A stretch of 47,961 bases of DNA from Lachnospiraceae bacterium (GTDB lineage: Bacteria; Bacillota; Clostridia; Lachnospirales; Lachnospiraceae). The notes under the pieces were generated by a model that worked only from the letters and a program-made list of their open reading frames with translations, did no database searches and was not told the DNA's origin. Location of the stretch: positions 1 through 47,961 of the forward strand of contig JAFZVZ010000015.1 of the NCBI GenBank assembly GCA_017617545.1, in the 5' to 3' direction. Made by a program: the position numbers and the translations under genes. Below, one piece after another: positions 37,596 to 45,527 of the stretch (position 1 is its first letter; each line of letters starts with the position of its first letter).

Positions 37596-38603
37596 TTACT
37601 TTGGGTAATAGCCCGTGGGAAAGCTGATATAGTCAAGCTTATCGTAGTACGGGTTCGCGCTGGCACCGAGAACGCAGCGCTTATACACGGTCTTCTTACC
37701 TCCCGTGGTTCCCTCGAGAGCGGACCACAGGTCTTTGAGATACCCCTCGAATTTTGACCCGCCGGCGTCCTTCCCCTCGGGCTGCAGCGACTGCCAGAAG
37801 TGGTAGCCGATGTCGTACTCGCCGATGACGCAGTATCGGTCGCCGACCATGCGGGTATTTAGGTCATCGAAAAGGAACACCATGCTCTTGTTTGTCTCGA
37901 TCATGCCGATGTGGCTCGGCCGCCCTCCGACCAGCGTGCTGCTCCACCGCTCCATCTCCGGATCCGGCGCCGGAAAGCCTTCCTTCTCCAGGCACTTCAG
38001 CGCTTCCTTCTCGTCCATCTCCCGCGAATCCGCGGGCCAGAAGATGTTCTGAAGCTCCGGAACCATCCCGAACGAGCAGTCGAAGATGGCCGGACCCTTG
38101 CGGATATCCCTGTGCGTCACAAACAGCCGCTTCAGACCGCGAGGCAGCCTGTGCGTCTTCCCGAGACCGAAGAACGCCTTCTCGGTGAGATAAAAAATCC
38201 TTCCCGACTTGGGAAGCTCATACGACAGGTACCTGCTCCCTCCGTCGCAGATGCTGTTGTCCTTCAGCCGCTGATACTCCGCTGCGTCACAGACAATGAT
38301 CTGCTTGACTTTCTCAAGCAAGCTGGTGGTCTCAAACGCGTTCTCGCCGACAAACTCCACCGAAGGTCCGAGCCCGACGTACCGAAGATTCCGGCATTCC
38401 GCGAACGCGCGATAGTTGATCCGCTTGATCCCGTCCGAGATCACCACGCCCTCGAGGGTGTGAAAGGCGAAAGCCCCCTTTCCGATCGTGTGGATCGGCA
38501 CCCCGTTGACGCTGCTCGGAACGACGACCAGCTTCTCTTTGCTCTTATAGTTCAAAAGCACCCCGTCCAGCACGAGATACTTATCATCAATGTACTCCGA
38601 CAT
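37596..38603 (-). CDS. LRR_5 (BspA-type) leucine-rich-repeat protein, cytoplasmic
   Basis: A 335-residue protein from the ATG at 38603. It has no signal peptide or membrane helix. The first ~115 residues carry BspA-type repeats (VPSSVNGVPIHTIGKGAFAFHTLEGVVISDGIKRI pattern: GAFAFHT, VVISDGIKRINYRAFAEC). The C-terminal half is an unrecognised domain, rich in aromatics, ending GYYPK. It lies 25 bases before the radical SAM gene and 82 after a small helical protein gene. A role in NAD salvage is suggested only by the operon. Confidence 0.75.
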   Translation of the reverse strand: MSEYIDDKYLVLDGVLLNYKSKEKLVVVPSSVNGVPIHTIGKGAFAFHTLEGVVISDGIKRINYRAFAECRNLRYVGLGPSVEFVGENAFETTSLLEKVKQIIVCDAAEYQRLKDNSICDGGSRYLSYELPKSGRIFYLTEKAFFGLGKTHRLPRGLKRLFVTHRDIRKGPAIFDCSFGMVPELQNIFWPADSREMDEKEALKCLEKEGFPAPDPEMERWSSTLVGGRPSHIGMIETNKSMVFLFDDLNTRMVGDRYCVIGEYDIGYHFWQSLQPEGKDAGGSKFEGYLKDLWSALEGTTGGKKTVYKRCVLGASANPYYDKLDYISFPTGYYPK

Positions 38604-38685
38604 CGTCCTGTCCTTCCTCTTTCCGTATTCGGAAAATGCTGCCTGCTCCGCCAATCCCCGTCCTCCCGGGACATCGGTTCCCCCG

Positions 38686-38949
38686 TCAGCATCTGCCGAT
38701 GTTCTGTTCCTGTCTCCTGCGGTACTCCGCCTCCGCGTCGCGGATATCCTTCTCCGTCAGCTCAGAGTTTCTTTCGATCGCTCTCCTTACATCGAGGAAA
38801 CCGTCACAGCTGAACTTCACCAGATCAATGAGTTCCTGCGGCGCGTTCTGCTCTTTCAGAATGTCCGAAAGCTGGTCGAGCGCAAGCGTGTGCGAAACGC
38901 TTCTCTCTACGATCAGAGAGATAAACCTAAGCAATTGATCCTTATCCAT
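38686..38949 (-). CDS. Small all-helical protein, first gene of the NAD-salvage operon
   Basis: An 87-residue protein beginning MDKDQLLRFISLIVERSV and ending in a charged helix (RDAEAEYRRRQEQN). No cysteines except at the very end, and no membrane helix. The ribosome-binding site GGAGGACACC is strong. It directly follows the promoter at 39005-39033. I do not recognise a family. Confidence 0.7.
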   Translation of the reverse strand: MDKDQLLRFISLIVERSVSHTLALDQLSDILKEQNAPQELIDLVKFSCDGFLDVRRAIERNSELTEKDIRDAEAEYRRRQEQNIGRC

Positions 38950-39002
38950 GGTGTCCTCCTTATCCTGCGCGGCGTCTCCGCGGTCATATCTTATTTATGA
39001 TT

Positions 39003-39033
39003 TGATATTATCACTTTGATATTATGATGTCAA
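39003..39033 (-). promoter_or_regulatory. Promoter of the NAD-salvage operon with duplicated operator-like site
   Basis: On the minus strand: -35 TTGACA (39028-39033), 17-bp spacer, -10 TAATAT (39005-39010). Two 11-base near-palindromes, TGATATTATCA (39003-39013, perfect) and TGATATTATGA (39017-39027), cover the -10 and the spacer. They are 14 bp apart. They are good candidates for the binding site of the operon's NrtR, or another repressor. The assignment to NrtR is inference. Confidence 0.8.
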
Positions 39034-39058
39034 GTGGAAAATGAAGTCCCGCCGAAAC

Positions 39059-39088
39059 AAAAAAACCGGAGACCGCTCGGGCCTCCGG
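39059..39088 (-). terminator. Intrinsic terminator of the ExbBD-like operon
   Basis: CCGGAG (39066-39071) pairs with CTCCGG (39083-39088), followed on the minus strand by seven T residues (complement of 39059-39065). Confidence 0.85.
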
Positions 39089-39121
39089 CACACGCCTTAC
39101 AGCGATTGACTTTGCATTTCC

Positions 39122-39628
39122 TTACTTCATCGTCGGATTGATGTTCAGGGCACTCAGAGCGCTCGTGATCTCCTCCTTGACGGTCTGGTCGGCATACCCG
39201 ACATCAACGATGACTTCCGTCTTCGCCAGATCCTTCTTGGCAAAATACTCCGCGATGTATTTCTGCCAGTTCTGTCCTTCGGCGAGCTGCATCTTCTGTC
39301 CGTTGATCTGAACATCGGTACCGTTCACGGTGATCTCAACCTTCTCCTTGTTCACCACGGCCTCCTGAGTAACCTCCGGCGTCTTGTTTTTTTCGCTGTT
39401 GTAATACTCCATTCCGCCGTACGCGCCGAGGCCGAGCAACGCAGCCGCAAGGATCGCGATCAACGGCTTCTTGCTGTGGCGCTTCTTCGCCTCCTGCTCC
39501 TTCTCCTGGCCCTGTCCGGCAGCGGTTGCCTGGCCAGCTACGGTTGCCTGTGCCGCCACGGGTGTCTGGCCCGCAGGGTTCTGTCCGGGTACCGGGTTCA
39601 CATTCGTGTTTCCTTCCATCGTGCTCAT
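39122..39628 (-). CDS. Membrane-anchored protein with an ExbD-like outer domain (fourth gene of motor operon)
   Basis: A 168-residue protein. Residues 1-50 are an Ala/Gln/Gly/Pro-rich cytoplasmic segment. A membrane helix at about 56-74 (LIAILAAALLGLGAYGG) follows. Residues 96-163 (KVEITVNGTDVQINGQKM, then TEVIVDVGYADQTVKEEI) have the alternating strand-helix pattern of the periplasmic ExbD/TolR domain: short strands, an ING turn and a VIVDV strand before a helix. The membrane helix lacks the acidic residue that ExbD needs. It begins 3 bases after the previous gene. The domain assignment is by pattern and is not certain. Confidence 0.7.
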   Translation of the reverse strand: MSTMEGNTNVNPVPGQNPAGQTPVAAQATVAGQATAAGQGQEKEQEAKKRHSKKPLIAILAAALLGLGAYGGMEYYNSEKNKTPEVTQEAVVNKEKVEITVNGTDVQINGQKMQLAEGQNWQKYIAEYFAKKDLAKTEVIVDVGYADQTVKEEITSALSALNINPTMK

Positions 39629-39631
39629 TTC

Positions 39632-40201
39632 TCAGTTCTCCTTTCGCCTTTCGTATTTTCCTTCTGTCAATAATTCCGTAAGGATCGCCTCAACGCGAGT
39701 GTAGATCCCGTAATCCGAATAAGCATCGATCAGCACCACGGTAAGAGTGTCCTCATTTTTCTTTTTGATCTGATCCCGAACCTGCTCGATCGCGAACGGC
39801 TCGTCATCAATATACACCGTCTTGCCGATCACGGCAATATCAAGCTCGCCTTCGTTCGCGTATTTAGGCTTCTTGTTCGTGTCGCCCTTACCGGTTCCGA
39901 TACCCTCGCTGCTGCCGCGGCCGCCGAGCCCGAACCCGAAGCCGATCCCCGACAGGAGGCTGAACAGAAGAAGCAACAACCCGAGAGCCAGCACTGCCAG
40001 CGTCGTCCTCGCGTATTTCATCTTCTTCGTGATCCTCTTCGGAAGAAACCGGGGTAGGATCCAGAACAGCGCCACGAACGCGACGATGCAGATCAGGCCG
40101 ACGTTAAACCACCCTACCAGGCGCTTCTTCCACGCCTCGATGATGGTAGCCTTCATCGACAGGCCCGTCACAAGGATCCCCAGTCTAGTAAACATCGTCA
40201 T
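39632..40201 (-). CDS. Two-helix membrane protein with an ExbD-like outer domain (third gene of motor operon)
   Basis: A 189-residue protein from the ATG at 40201 (GGAG 7 bases upstream), overlapping the ExbD-like gene by 17 bases. It has two strong membrane helices (about 32-50 and 66-90), then a Gly/Ser-rich hinge. The final domain (about 119-178, with LDIAVIGKTVYIDDEPF and LTVVLIDAYSDYGIYTRVEAILTEL) again follows the ExbD outer-domain pattern. No Asp in a membrane helix. Its role may be to scaffold or gate the motor, or to couple it to the wall. Confidence 0.7.
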   Translation of the reverse strand: MTMFTRLGILVTGLSMKATIIEAWKKRLVGWFNVGLICIVAFVALFWILPRFLPKRITKKMKYARTTLAVLALGLLLLLFSLLSGIGFGFGLGGRGSSEGIGTGKGDTNKKPKYANEGELDIAVIGKTVYIDDEPFAIEQVRDQIKKKNEDTLTVVLIDAYSDYGIYTRVEAILTELLTEGKYERRKEN

Positions 40202-40844
40202 AGGCATTCTCCAATTCCCGGATGACGGACGAAATCTCATCGTAGTCTCTCGTCAGGATACCTCCGTCCTCCCTGCTGATGGAGAAAACGATCACGGTTC
40301 TCTCCTGCTTGGCGGTGTCATAGCGGCTTCCCAGCGCGCTGCGGTCGGCCTTTTTCACTTCCTCGATATATTTTTCGAGAGCATCCCGGAGGATGTCGTA
40401 CGTGCTCCCAGCGGTTTTCTCCGTAAAATCCCTCTTCGCCAGAACGGTCTGATCGCTTCCCAGGACACGCAGGTGACGCGCCCACTCTTCGCGATCCTCC
40501 GGATCCCCGGCCTCATAGGTACAGATGATGGTCACGATCTGAACGCGACTGCCGACGACGGCTCCCTGCAGATCCTGAAGCTGCTGCTCGTACACTGCTA
40601 TGTCGGCATACTTCTCGTCCGCCTCCGCCAGCATCCGTTCCGCCTCCTCGACCTTCTTCTCGGCCTCCGCAAGCGTCTCCTCCGCCTCGGTCATCTTGTT
40701 GTTCGCGTTATCCTTCTCCTCCGCACATTTGAATGCATAGCCGATCATGACAACAAACAGGAAAATAAAGATGACATCCATGAACGAGGTCAGCTCAAAC
40801 TGCGGATTCGGCGACGACGCGGTCGCAGGATTTCTTCTCTTCAT
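40185..40844 (-). CDS. ExbD/MotB-like stator protein (second gene of motor operon)
   Basis: A 219-residue protein. A short basic N-terminus leads into one membrane helix (about 18-38) with Asp23 in ELTSFMDVIFIFLFVVMIGYA, the position of the proton-carrying Asp of ExbD, TolR and MotB. A long coiled coil (about 42-98, EEKDNANNKMTEAEETLAEA type) follows, then a C-terminal outer domain. The coiled coil between helix and domain is longer than in ExbD. The start is 18 bases after the ExbB-like gene. Confidence 0.8.
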   Translation of the reverse strand: MKRRNPATASSPNPQFELTSFMDVIFIFLFVVMIGYAFKCAEEKDNANNKMTEAEETLAEAEKKVEEAERMLAEADEKYADIAVYEQQLQDLQGAVVGSRVQIVTIICTYEAGDPEDREEWARHLRVLGSDQTVLAKRDFTEKTAGSTYDILRDALEKYIEEVKKADRSALGSRYDTAKQERTVIVFSISREDGGILTRDYDEISSVIRELENAYDDVY

Positions 40845-40862
40845 ACGACACTCCTCGCTCGA

Positions 40863-41411
40863 TCAATCCTTGTTGCTTCCTGCCTTCTTGTACAGTTCCT
40901 TGCTCATCTTCTCATCCAGCCGCGCGAACGCGGAATCGATGTCATTGATGACCCTGCCGGGTCCGATGGAATCCACAAACTTGAGCACGATCGTGCAGAT
41001 CAGGCCGACAAAGGTCGTCCACATAGCCAGTCCCAGGCTGGACATCAGCGATGTGATCTCGATATCTCCCCGGCTGCTCAGGATCAGACCGAGCACGGTT
41101 CCCAGAAGTCCGAGCGACGAGAACAGCGGCACCATCTGCGACCAAAAGACGTATACGGAGTACTTGTTGTCGTACTCGTTTCTGGCTCTCTCAAGCTTGA
41201 TGTTGTCAAATGTCGTCAGCACGGTCATTCTTTCCTCAATGGAACCCTCTGCGTCCATCTTCTGTCCGACCCGCGAGATTTCCTTGCGCGCATCCCTCAC
41301 TTCCTGAAGGATGTCCGTGAAGAACTTCTTGTAATACCACAGGGCAAAAAAGCAGAACACACCGAAGCACAAGATCAACGCACAAAACGCAAATGTAATT
41401 CCCTCTGCCAT
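40863..41411 (-). CDS. MotA/TolQ/ExbB-family proton channel protein (first gene of motor operon)
   Basis: A 182-residue protein with three membrane helices: about 4-27, 88-112 and 122-147. The last two carry the family signature: LFSSLGLLGTVLGLILSSRG and SLMSSLGLAMWTTFVGLICTIVL (TolQ/ExbB: GLLGTV.GI and GLA.AL..T..GL). A large cytoplasmic helical loop (about 28-85) joins helices 1 and 2. Together with the ExbD-like partner it should form an ion-driven rotary or force-generating complex. GGAGG 7 bases upstream sets the start. A dedicated promoter precedes it. Confidence 0.85.
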   Translation of the reverse strand: MAEGITFAFCALILCFGVFCFFALWYYKKFFTDILQEVRDARKEISRVGQKMDAEGSIEERMTVLTTFDNIKLERARNEYDNKYSVYVFWSQMVPLFSSLGLLGTVLGLILSSRGDIEITSLMSSLGLAMWTTFVGLICTIVLKFVDSIGPGRVINDIDSAFARLDEKMSKELYKKAGSNKD

Positions 41412-41475
41412 CTCCGAGCCTCCAAATAGTTAATACGTCCTTTCGGACAACCGACCGTGTCTGTGTTGATATTTT

Positions 41476-41504
41476 ATTTTACCGCAGTCCGAACGGTAAT
41501 TCAA
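41476..41504 (-). promoter_or_regulatory. Promoter of the ExbBD-like operon
   Basis: On the minus strand: -35 TTGAAT (41499-41504), 17-bp spacer, -10 TAAAAT (41476-41481). It lies immediately downstream of the CDF gene stop. No terminator is visible between the two, so read-through from the CDF gene is also possible. Confidence 0.7.
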
Positions 41505-41517
41505 GAAAATGTCTGTA

Positions 41518-42657
41518 TTACTCCGTGACTGCGTCCTCCGAAGCGCTGAAATCCGTATCCATCGCCACCTGGAGCGTATATTCCGGGAACTCCTCCTGCA
41601 CCTTCTCGCACACTTCCCGGTATACCTCGCCCCTGTCCGGCGCGTCGAAGCTGACGACAAAGTCAAACCGGATCGATTGTTCCGCCTTATCCAGGTAGAA
41701 GCCGTGCATCTGGAGCACGTACTGCACTCCGTTCACGATCGTCGACACCTTGTTTCTTGCCTTGACTGCCTCGGGATCCTTCGTATTGTACGAATACACA
41801 CCGATGGCCGTAAGGATCACGGCATGATCCTGATATACCTTCACCTGGATTTTCCGCAGGAGTCTGTCCAGATCGTCCGCCGACAGCGTGTCCGGAACCT
41901 CAATGTGAACCGATCCGTTGAATGCGTCCGGTCCGTAATTGTGCATGACGAGGTCGTAGACACCGCTCACATCGGAAAATTCAAGGATCGTCGCCTTGAT
42001 ATTCCGCGCAAGCTCCGCATCCACGTTCTCACCGAGGATCTTCGAGATCGTCTCCCGCAGCATTTCTATGCCGGCCTTGATGATCACCAGAGCGATGATC
42101 GCGCCGAGCCATGCCTCGAGCGAGATATGGAAAATGAGGTACACCGCCGCCGCGGCAAGCGTTGACGCGGAGATGACCGAGTCGAGCACGGCATCGTCAC
42201 CGGAATTCACGAGCGAGTCCGAATTCACCTTCTTGCCGACACTCTTTACATATCGTCCGAGGATGATCTTCACGAGCACGGCAACACCGACGATGATCAG
42301 CGAAGCAGTACTGTAATCCGGCGTCTCCGGATGGATGATCTTCTTCACGGATTCGATGAACGCGGTCACACCGGCATACAGCACGATCACCGAAATGATC
42401 ATCGCGCTCAGGTACTCAACCCTGCCGTAGCCGAACGGATGCTTCTTGTCGGCCTTTCTTCCGGCGAGCTTGGTTCCGATGATCGTGATCACGGAACTTG
42501 CCGCGTCCGAGATGTTGTTCACGGCATCCATGACGATGGCGATCGAGTTTGCTGTCAGACCGACTACCGCCTTAAATCCCGCAAGCAGAACATTGGCCAC
42601 AATGCCGATGATGCTTGTCCTGATGATGATCTTATCCCGACTGGTGTTCTCTTCCAT
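41518..42657 (-). CDS. Cation diffusion facilitator family transporter
   Basis: A 379-residue protein with six membrane helices in the first ~210 residues and a cytoplasmic ferredoxin-like domain after. Family marks are DAVNNISDAASSVITIIG and KKHPFGYGRVEYLSAMII. The second metal motif is NSGDDAVLDSVIS, where zinc transporters usually have HxxxD, so the ion may not be zinc (iron and manganese types differ here). It exports a divalent metal in exchange for protons. It follows a 76-residue gene by 26 bases. Confidence 0.9.
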   Translation of the reverse strand: MEENTSRDKIIIRTSIIGIVANVLLAGFKAVVGLTANSIAIVMDAVNNISDAASSVITIIGTKLAGRKADKKHPFGYGRVEYLSAMIISVIVLYAGVTAFIESVKKIIHPETPDYSTASLIIVGVAVLVKIILGRYVKSVGKKVNSDSLVNSGDDAVLDSVISASTLAAAAVYLIFHISLEAWLGAIIALVIIKAGIEMLRETISKILGENVDAELARNIKATILEFSDVSGVYDLVMHNYGPDAFNGSVHIEVPDTLSADDLDRLLRKIQVKVYQDHAVILTAIGVYSYNTKDPEAVKARNKVSTIVNGVQYVLQMHGFYLDKAEQSIRFDFVVSFDAPDRGEVYREVCEKVQEEFPEYTLQVAMDTDFSASEDAVTE

Positions 42658-42683
42658 ACGTTACGTTTCCTCTCAAGTTTCTG

Positions 42684-42914
42684 TTATTCGCCCTGCACCA
42701 ATTTGGCTTTCGACGGCTTCTCCGAACAGTACGCGACGGAAACCGTGCTGCCCACCTCCGGCACCGGACGCCCTGCTCTGATCCACGCCCGCTTGGTATA
42801 TTCGACACCGTCCATAGGACCGCGCCGAACCATTTTCGTGTTGACTTTTAACCACCACTGCTTCCTGACGGAAACAACCGTTCCCTTCGTTTGATTGTCC
42901 AACTGCTTACTCAT
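42684..42914 (-). CDS. Small OB-fold-like protein of unknown function
   Basis: A 76-residue basic protein: MSKQLDNQTKGTVVSVRKQ at the start and VPEVGSTVSVAYCSEKPSKAK at the end. The sequence suggests a small all-beta fold. Similar short proteins in Clostridia that I recall are about 15-20 residues longer in the middle, between RRGPMDG and VEYTKRAW, so this copy may be shortened. No function is known. AAAGGGGGGG lies 5 bases before the start. Confidence 0.65.
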   Translation of the reverse strand: MSKQLDNQTKGTVVSVRKQWWLKVNTKMVRRGPMDGVEYTKRAWIRAGRPVPEVGSTVSVAYCSEKPSKAKLVQGE

Positions 42915-42942
42915 AATTCCCCCCCTTTGGAATTCTTCCCAA

Positions 42943-43434
42943 TTACTTTTTCACATAAAACCAAAGCTCACTTCTGTAGATGAAGTCTTCATCAACTACC
43001 ACTTCGGAATACCCTGCCTCGGACAGTTCCGTCGCGATTCCTCTCCGGGTCACCAGGGAACCGCGATCCATCGGTGTCCAGGTTTGATAGGAATCGTTGC
43101 GATCCCAGAATGTATCGTAGTATTTTTCGTCAAAGAAAACTATGATCTGCGATCCGGACAGATCGGGATACGAAATCAATCCAACCACCTTGCAGAAGCC
43201 CTCACCCCCCTCCATCTGCCGGGTGAATTCCTCCGTCTTGGCAATCCATCTGCGGCAAAACGCGGTCTTCATCCTGCCGGAGGTCTTGCGCATTCCGATC
43301 CAGTCGTCACCCGGGACATGATAATGCCTCATGTCCTCGTTTCCTTTGATCGGAACCGGCAGCGCATCGATCTGACGCAACAGTTTGCTGAGTTTTCTCT
43401 GCTGCCCTCGCACTTTTTTCTTCTTGCTTTTCAA
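42943..43434 (-). CDS. DUF3916-family protein (TTG start)
   Basis: A 163-residue protein. The best start is TTG at 43434, with AGGAG 7 bases upstream. The frame is open for 20 codons more but has no good site. It begins LKSKKKKVRGQQRKLSKLL and contains HYHVPGDDWI, SQIIVFFDEKYY, DSYQTW and SELWFY, the conserved parts of DUF3916. The family is of unknown function and often sits among small accessory genes. Confidence 0.75.
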   Translation of the reverse strand: MKSKKKKVRGQQRKLSKLLRQIDALPVPIKGNEDMRHYHVPGDDWIGMRKTSGRMKTAFCRRWIAKTEEFTRQMEGGEGFCKVVGLISYPDLSGSQIIVFFDEKYYDTFWDRNDSYQTWTPMDRGSLVTRRGIATELSEAGYSEVVVDEDFIYRSELWFYVKK

Positions 43435-43495
43435 CTGGATACTCCTGTCGTGATTACTCGCAATGTCACCGCGCAGCCCTGTATTACTGTGCACC

Positions 43496-44101
43496 TCAGT
43501 CTGTTGCCGCTGCCAGGATGACGACGTATCGGTTCAAGCGCTTATCGTACACGCTCCAGCACGCGGTACCCCACCATTCACGGCCGTCGTCGAAATAATC
43601 CGACCAGTCTGTTGTCCACTCGTATACTTCAAGCTCCCCTGTTCCCGCCGGAAATAGCACGGAGTTGACCTTGTGAAACTCATCCGGCCCATATCCCGAC
43701 GTGTGCGGAGGTTCCCAGAAAGCATACCAGTACGGTATCTGCTCACCCTTCAGCGGGTCCGGCAACCCGCAGTCGTAAAATCTCTGACCGACGCGGTCTG
43801 TTCGCAGTATCACCGGCACGCGCAACAGTTCCGCCGGATCGATCTGACGGCCTTTTGCATTTTCGATATCCGAATTCCACGGGAGCGGTTCATCCTGAGT
43901 TTCCCCGCAATTACCGATCTCATCGTTCAGCCGCGTATCGGTATCCCGCTCTGCCACTTTGCGCATCGCAAACGCGATCACATCCTTGTGCGAACGATAT
44001 CCCTGATACGGATTATCATCTTCGATGAGGCAATAGTCAATAATGCATCTGTCGTATTGCTCTATCAGCTCATAAAAAGGATCATTGACCAACTCACGCA
44101 T
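43496..44101 (-). CDS. Hypothetical protein in the accessory cluster
   Basis: A 201-residue, acidic, Trp/Tyr-rich soluble protein from the ATG at 44101 (AGGGGAG 5 bases upstream). Visible segments are WYAFWEPPHTSGYGPDEFHKVN and WTTDWSDYFDDGREWWGTACW. No membrane helix or known catalytic motif. The composition resembles immunity-type proteins, but I do not recognise the family. Confidence 0.65.
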   Translation of the reverse strand: MRELVNDPFYELIEQYDRCIIDYCLIEDDNPYQGYRSHKDVIAFAMRKVAERDTDTRLNDEIGNCGETQDEPLPWNSDIENAKGRQIDPAELLRVPVILRTDRVGQRFYDCGLPDPLKGEQIPYWYAFWEPPHTSGYGPDEFHKVNSVLFPAGTGELEVYEWTTDWSDYFDDGREWWGTACWSVYDKRLNRYVVILAAATD

Positions 44102-44177
44102 ATGACTCCCCTGAAACGCCATGTATTCTTATTCCTGAACCTTCTTCACCGACCGACGCAATGCCGACTGTTATGCC

Positions 44178-44915
44178 TCAAGTCCTCCCTACAGCACCGG
44201 TCGACAGATACTCTTCCTTCCAGTAGTCAAGATCTCCGTCGTATGCACCCACATGGATTATTTCTTCGGAAAATGCAACGATCTCCATACCGTGTTCCGG
44301 TTCCCACTCACAGTCACATTCGACGATAAACTCGACCGGACCTTCTCTGCCCTCGTCATTTCCGATCCACATCACCTTCGGATACACCCAATCAAGAATC
44401 TCCCGACCGTTCAAAGTTTCCGGCATTTTGGATACCGTATCTCCCGAGCACTCTCTGATTTCCAGGTAGTATGCCATCGCATTGTCGGCCAGACGGTCAA
44501 TTTGCTCATCACTCATACTCTGGAAGAAATCAATACATTTTTTCACGTAATCCCCGGACACGTTCAATGCACTTACGGAAACCGGCCGATCAAAAATCCT
44601 CGAGACAAATCCATAATCCTTGTCATGCTTGTACTCCGTCTTCTTCGCCCTCGGCTTCAGTTGCGCTTTCTGTTCTGATTTCAGATTTCGGAACATCCAT
44701 TTGAACTTCAGCGGATTGCAGACCGCCAGGATGCTTACGATCAGAAAAGCCGTAAACAGACCTGCCGTGACAAGCAGCGCAATCCTAGCGGATTGATTAT
44801 CCCACAGGGCAGCCAGCATAATGACCAGCAAAACATCCACCAAGGCAAAGGTGACCAACAACGCTGTTGCCTTGCCCTTGATCTCTTTTTTGATTGCCGC
44901 TGTATTGTCTTTCAT
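44178..44915 (-). CDS. Membrane protein with a C-terminal DUF6985-like domain
   Basis: A 245-residue protein from the ATG at 44915 (GGGGGTG 5 bases upstream). Two membrane helices (about 19-40 and 44-66) precede a basic linker. The C-terminal domain has VEFIVECDCEWEPEHGMEIVAF, which resembles DUF6985-type domains seen in immunity-like and phage-associated proteins. That assignment is tentative. It lies 28 bases after the cupin gene. Confidence 0.65.
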   Translation of the reverse strand: MKDNTAAIKKEIKGKATALLVTFALVDVLLVIMLAALWDNQSARIALLVTAGLFTAFLIVSILAVCNPLKFKWMFRNLKSEQKAQLKPRAKKTEYKHDKDYGFVSRIFDRPVSVSALNVSGDYVKKCIDFFQSMSDEQIDRLADNAMAYYLEIRECSGDTVSKMPETLNGREILDWVYPKVMWIGNDEGREGPVEFIVECDCEWEPEHGMEIVAFSEEIIHVGAYDGDLDYWKEEYLSTGAVGRT

Positions 44916-44943
44916 CTTATCACCCCCCATAAGGTCTCAACAG

Positions 44944-45444
44944 TTATTCTCCGTCGAGGTAGTTCACTTCCGAATCAAGCTTGAAAGACTTCTGCATAGA
45001 CGGTGCCAGGACACGGACATTGCCCGAATCCGGATACAAAACCACATCGGAAGGTGTATACGTATCGATGTCAAGATACGACACCGGTTCATCCGAGGTG
45101 TTCATCAGCATGTGCGCGCCGTTTTCGTTCGGTGGGAAAAACACGACATCGCCCTCCGCCACTTCTCTGTCGCCCTGCGGAGTTTTCAATGTTGCCTTAC
45201 CGGAAATGATGTAGAACATCTCCTCTCTTCCGAGATGTTGATGATACGGGTAGTTGCTCTGTCCCGGCAGCAATGTGTAAAACGCGACCGACAGTTTTCC
45301 TTCTCCGTCTTTATACGGGGAAACCACCGTGCTTTTCAAAAAGCCGAACCGACGCAGATGCTCCCCCTCAGGGTCATAGTGCTTGTTTAGGTCGACCTCC
45401 TTGTATTCGGCGGTCTTCACGTTTCTGATCAACAAATCCTGCAT
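44944..45444 (-). CDS. Cupin-domain protein
   Basis: A 166-residue protein from the ATG at 45444 (GGAGG 8 bases upstream). The cupin motifs are YHQHLGREEMFYIISG (metal ligands His, His, Glu) and EGDVVFFPPNENGAHMLMN (final His). A single cupin barrel. Members range from isomerases to small-molecule sensors, and the ligand here cannot be told. Confidence 0.8.
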   Translation of the reverse strand: MQDLLIRNVKTAEYKEVDLNKHYDPEGEHLRRFGFLKSTVVSPYKDGEGKLSVAFYTLLPGQSNYPYHQHLGREEMFYIISGKATLKTPQGDREVAEGDVVFFPPNENGAHMLMNTSDEPVSYLDIDTYTPSDVVLYPDSGNVRVLAPSMQKSFKLDSEVNYLDGE

Positions 45445-45527
45445 CTTTCTTTCCTCCAATAGCTCTTTGCCCAAACAAAGTGACTCCGGCATATCGACAT
45501 ACGCGCCGTTTATCCGGTAGCGGCCTC

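Noticed and set aside
39122-41411. Zorya anti-phage system
   Set aside because: Only the channel and stator resemble ZorA and ZorB in general plan. ZorA's long tail is absent, and no helicase or nuclease gene (ZorC, ZorD or ZorE) is near.
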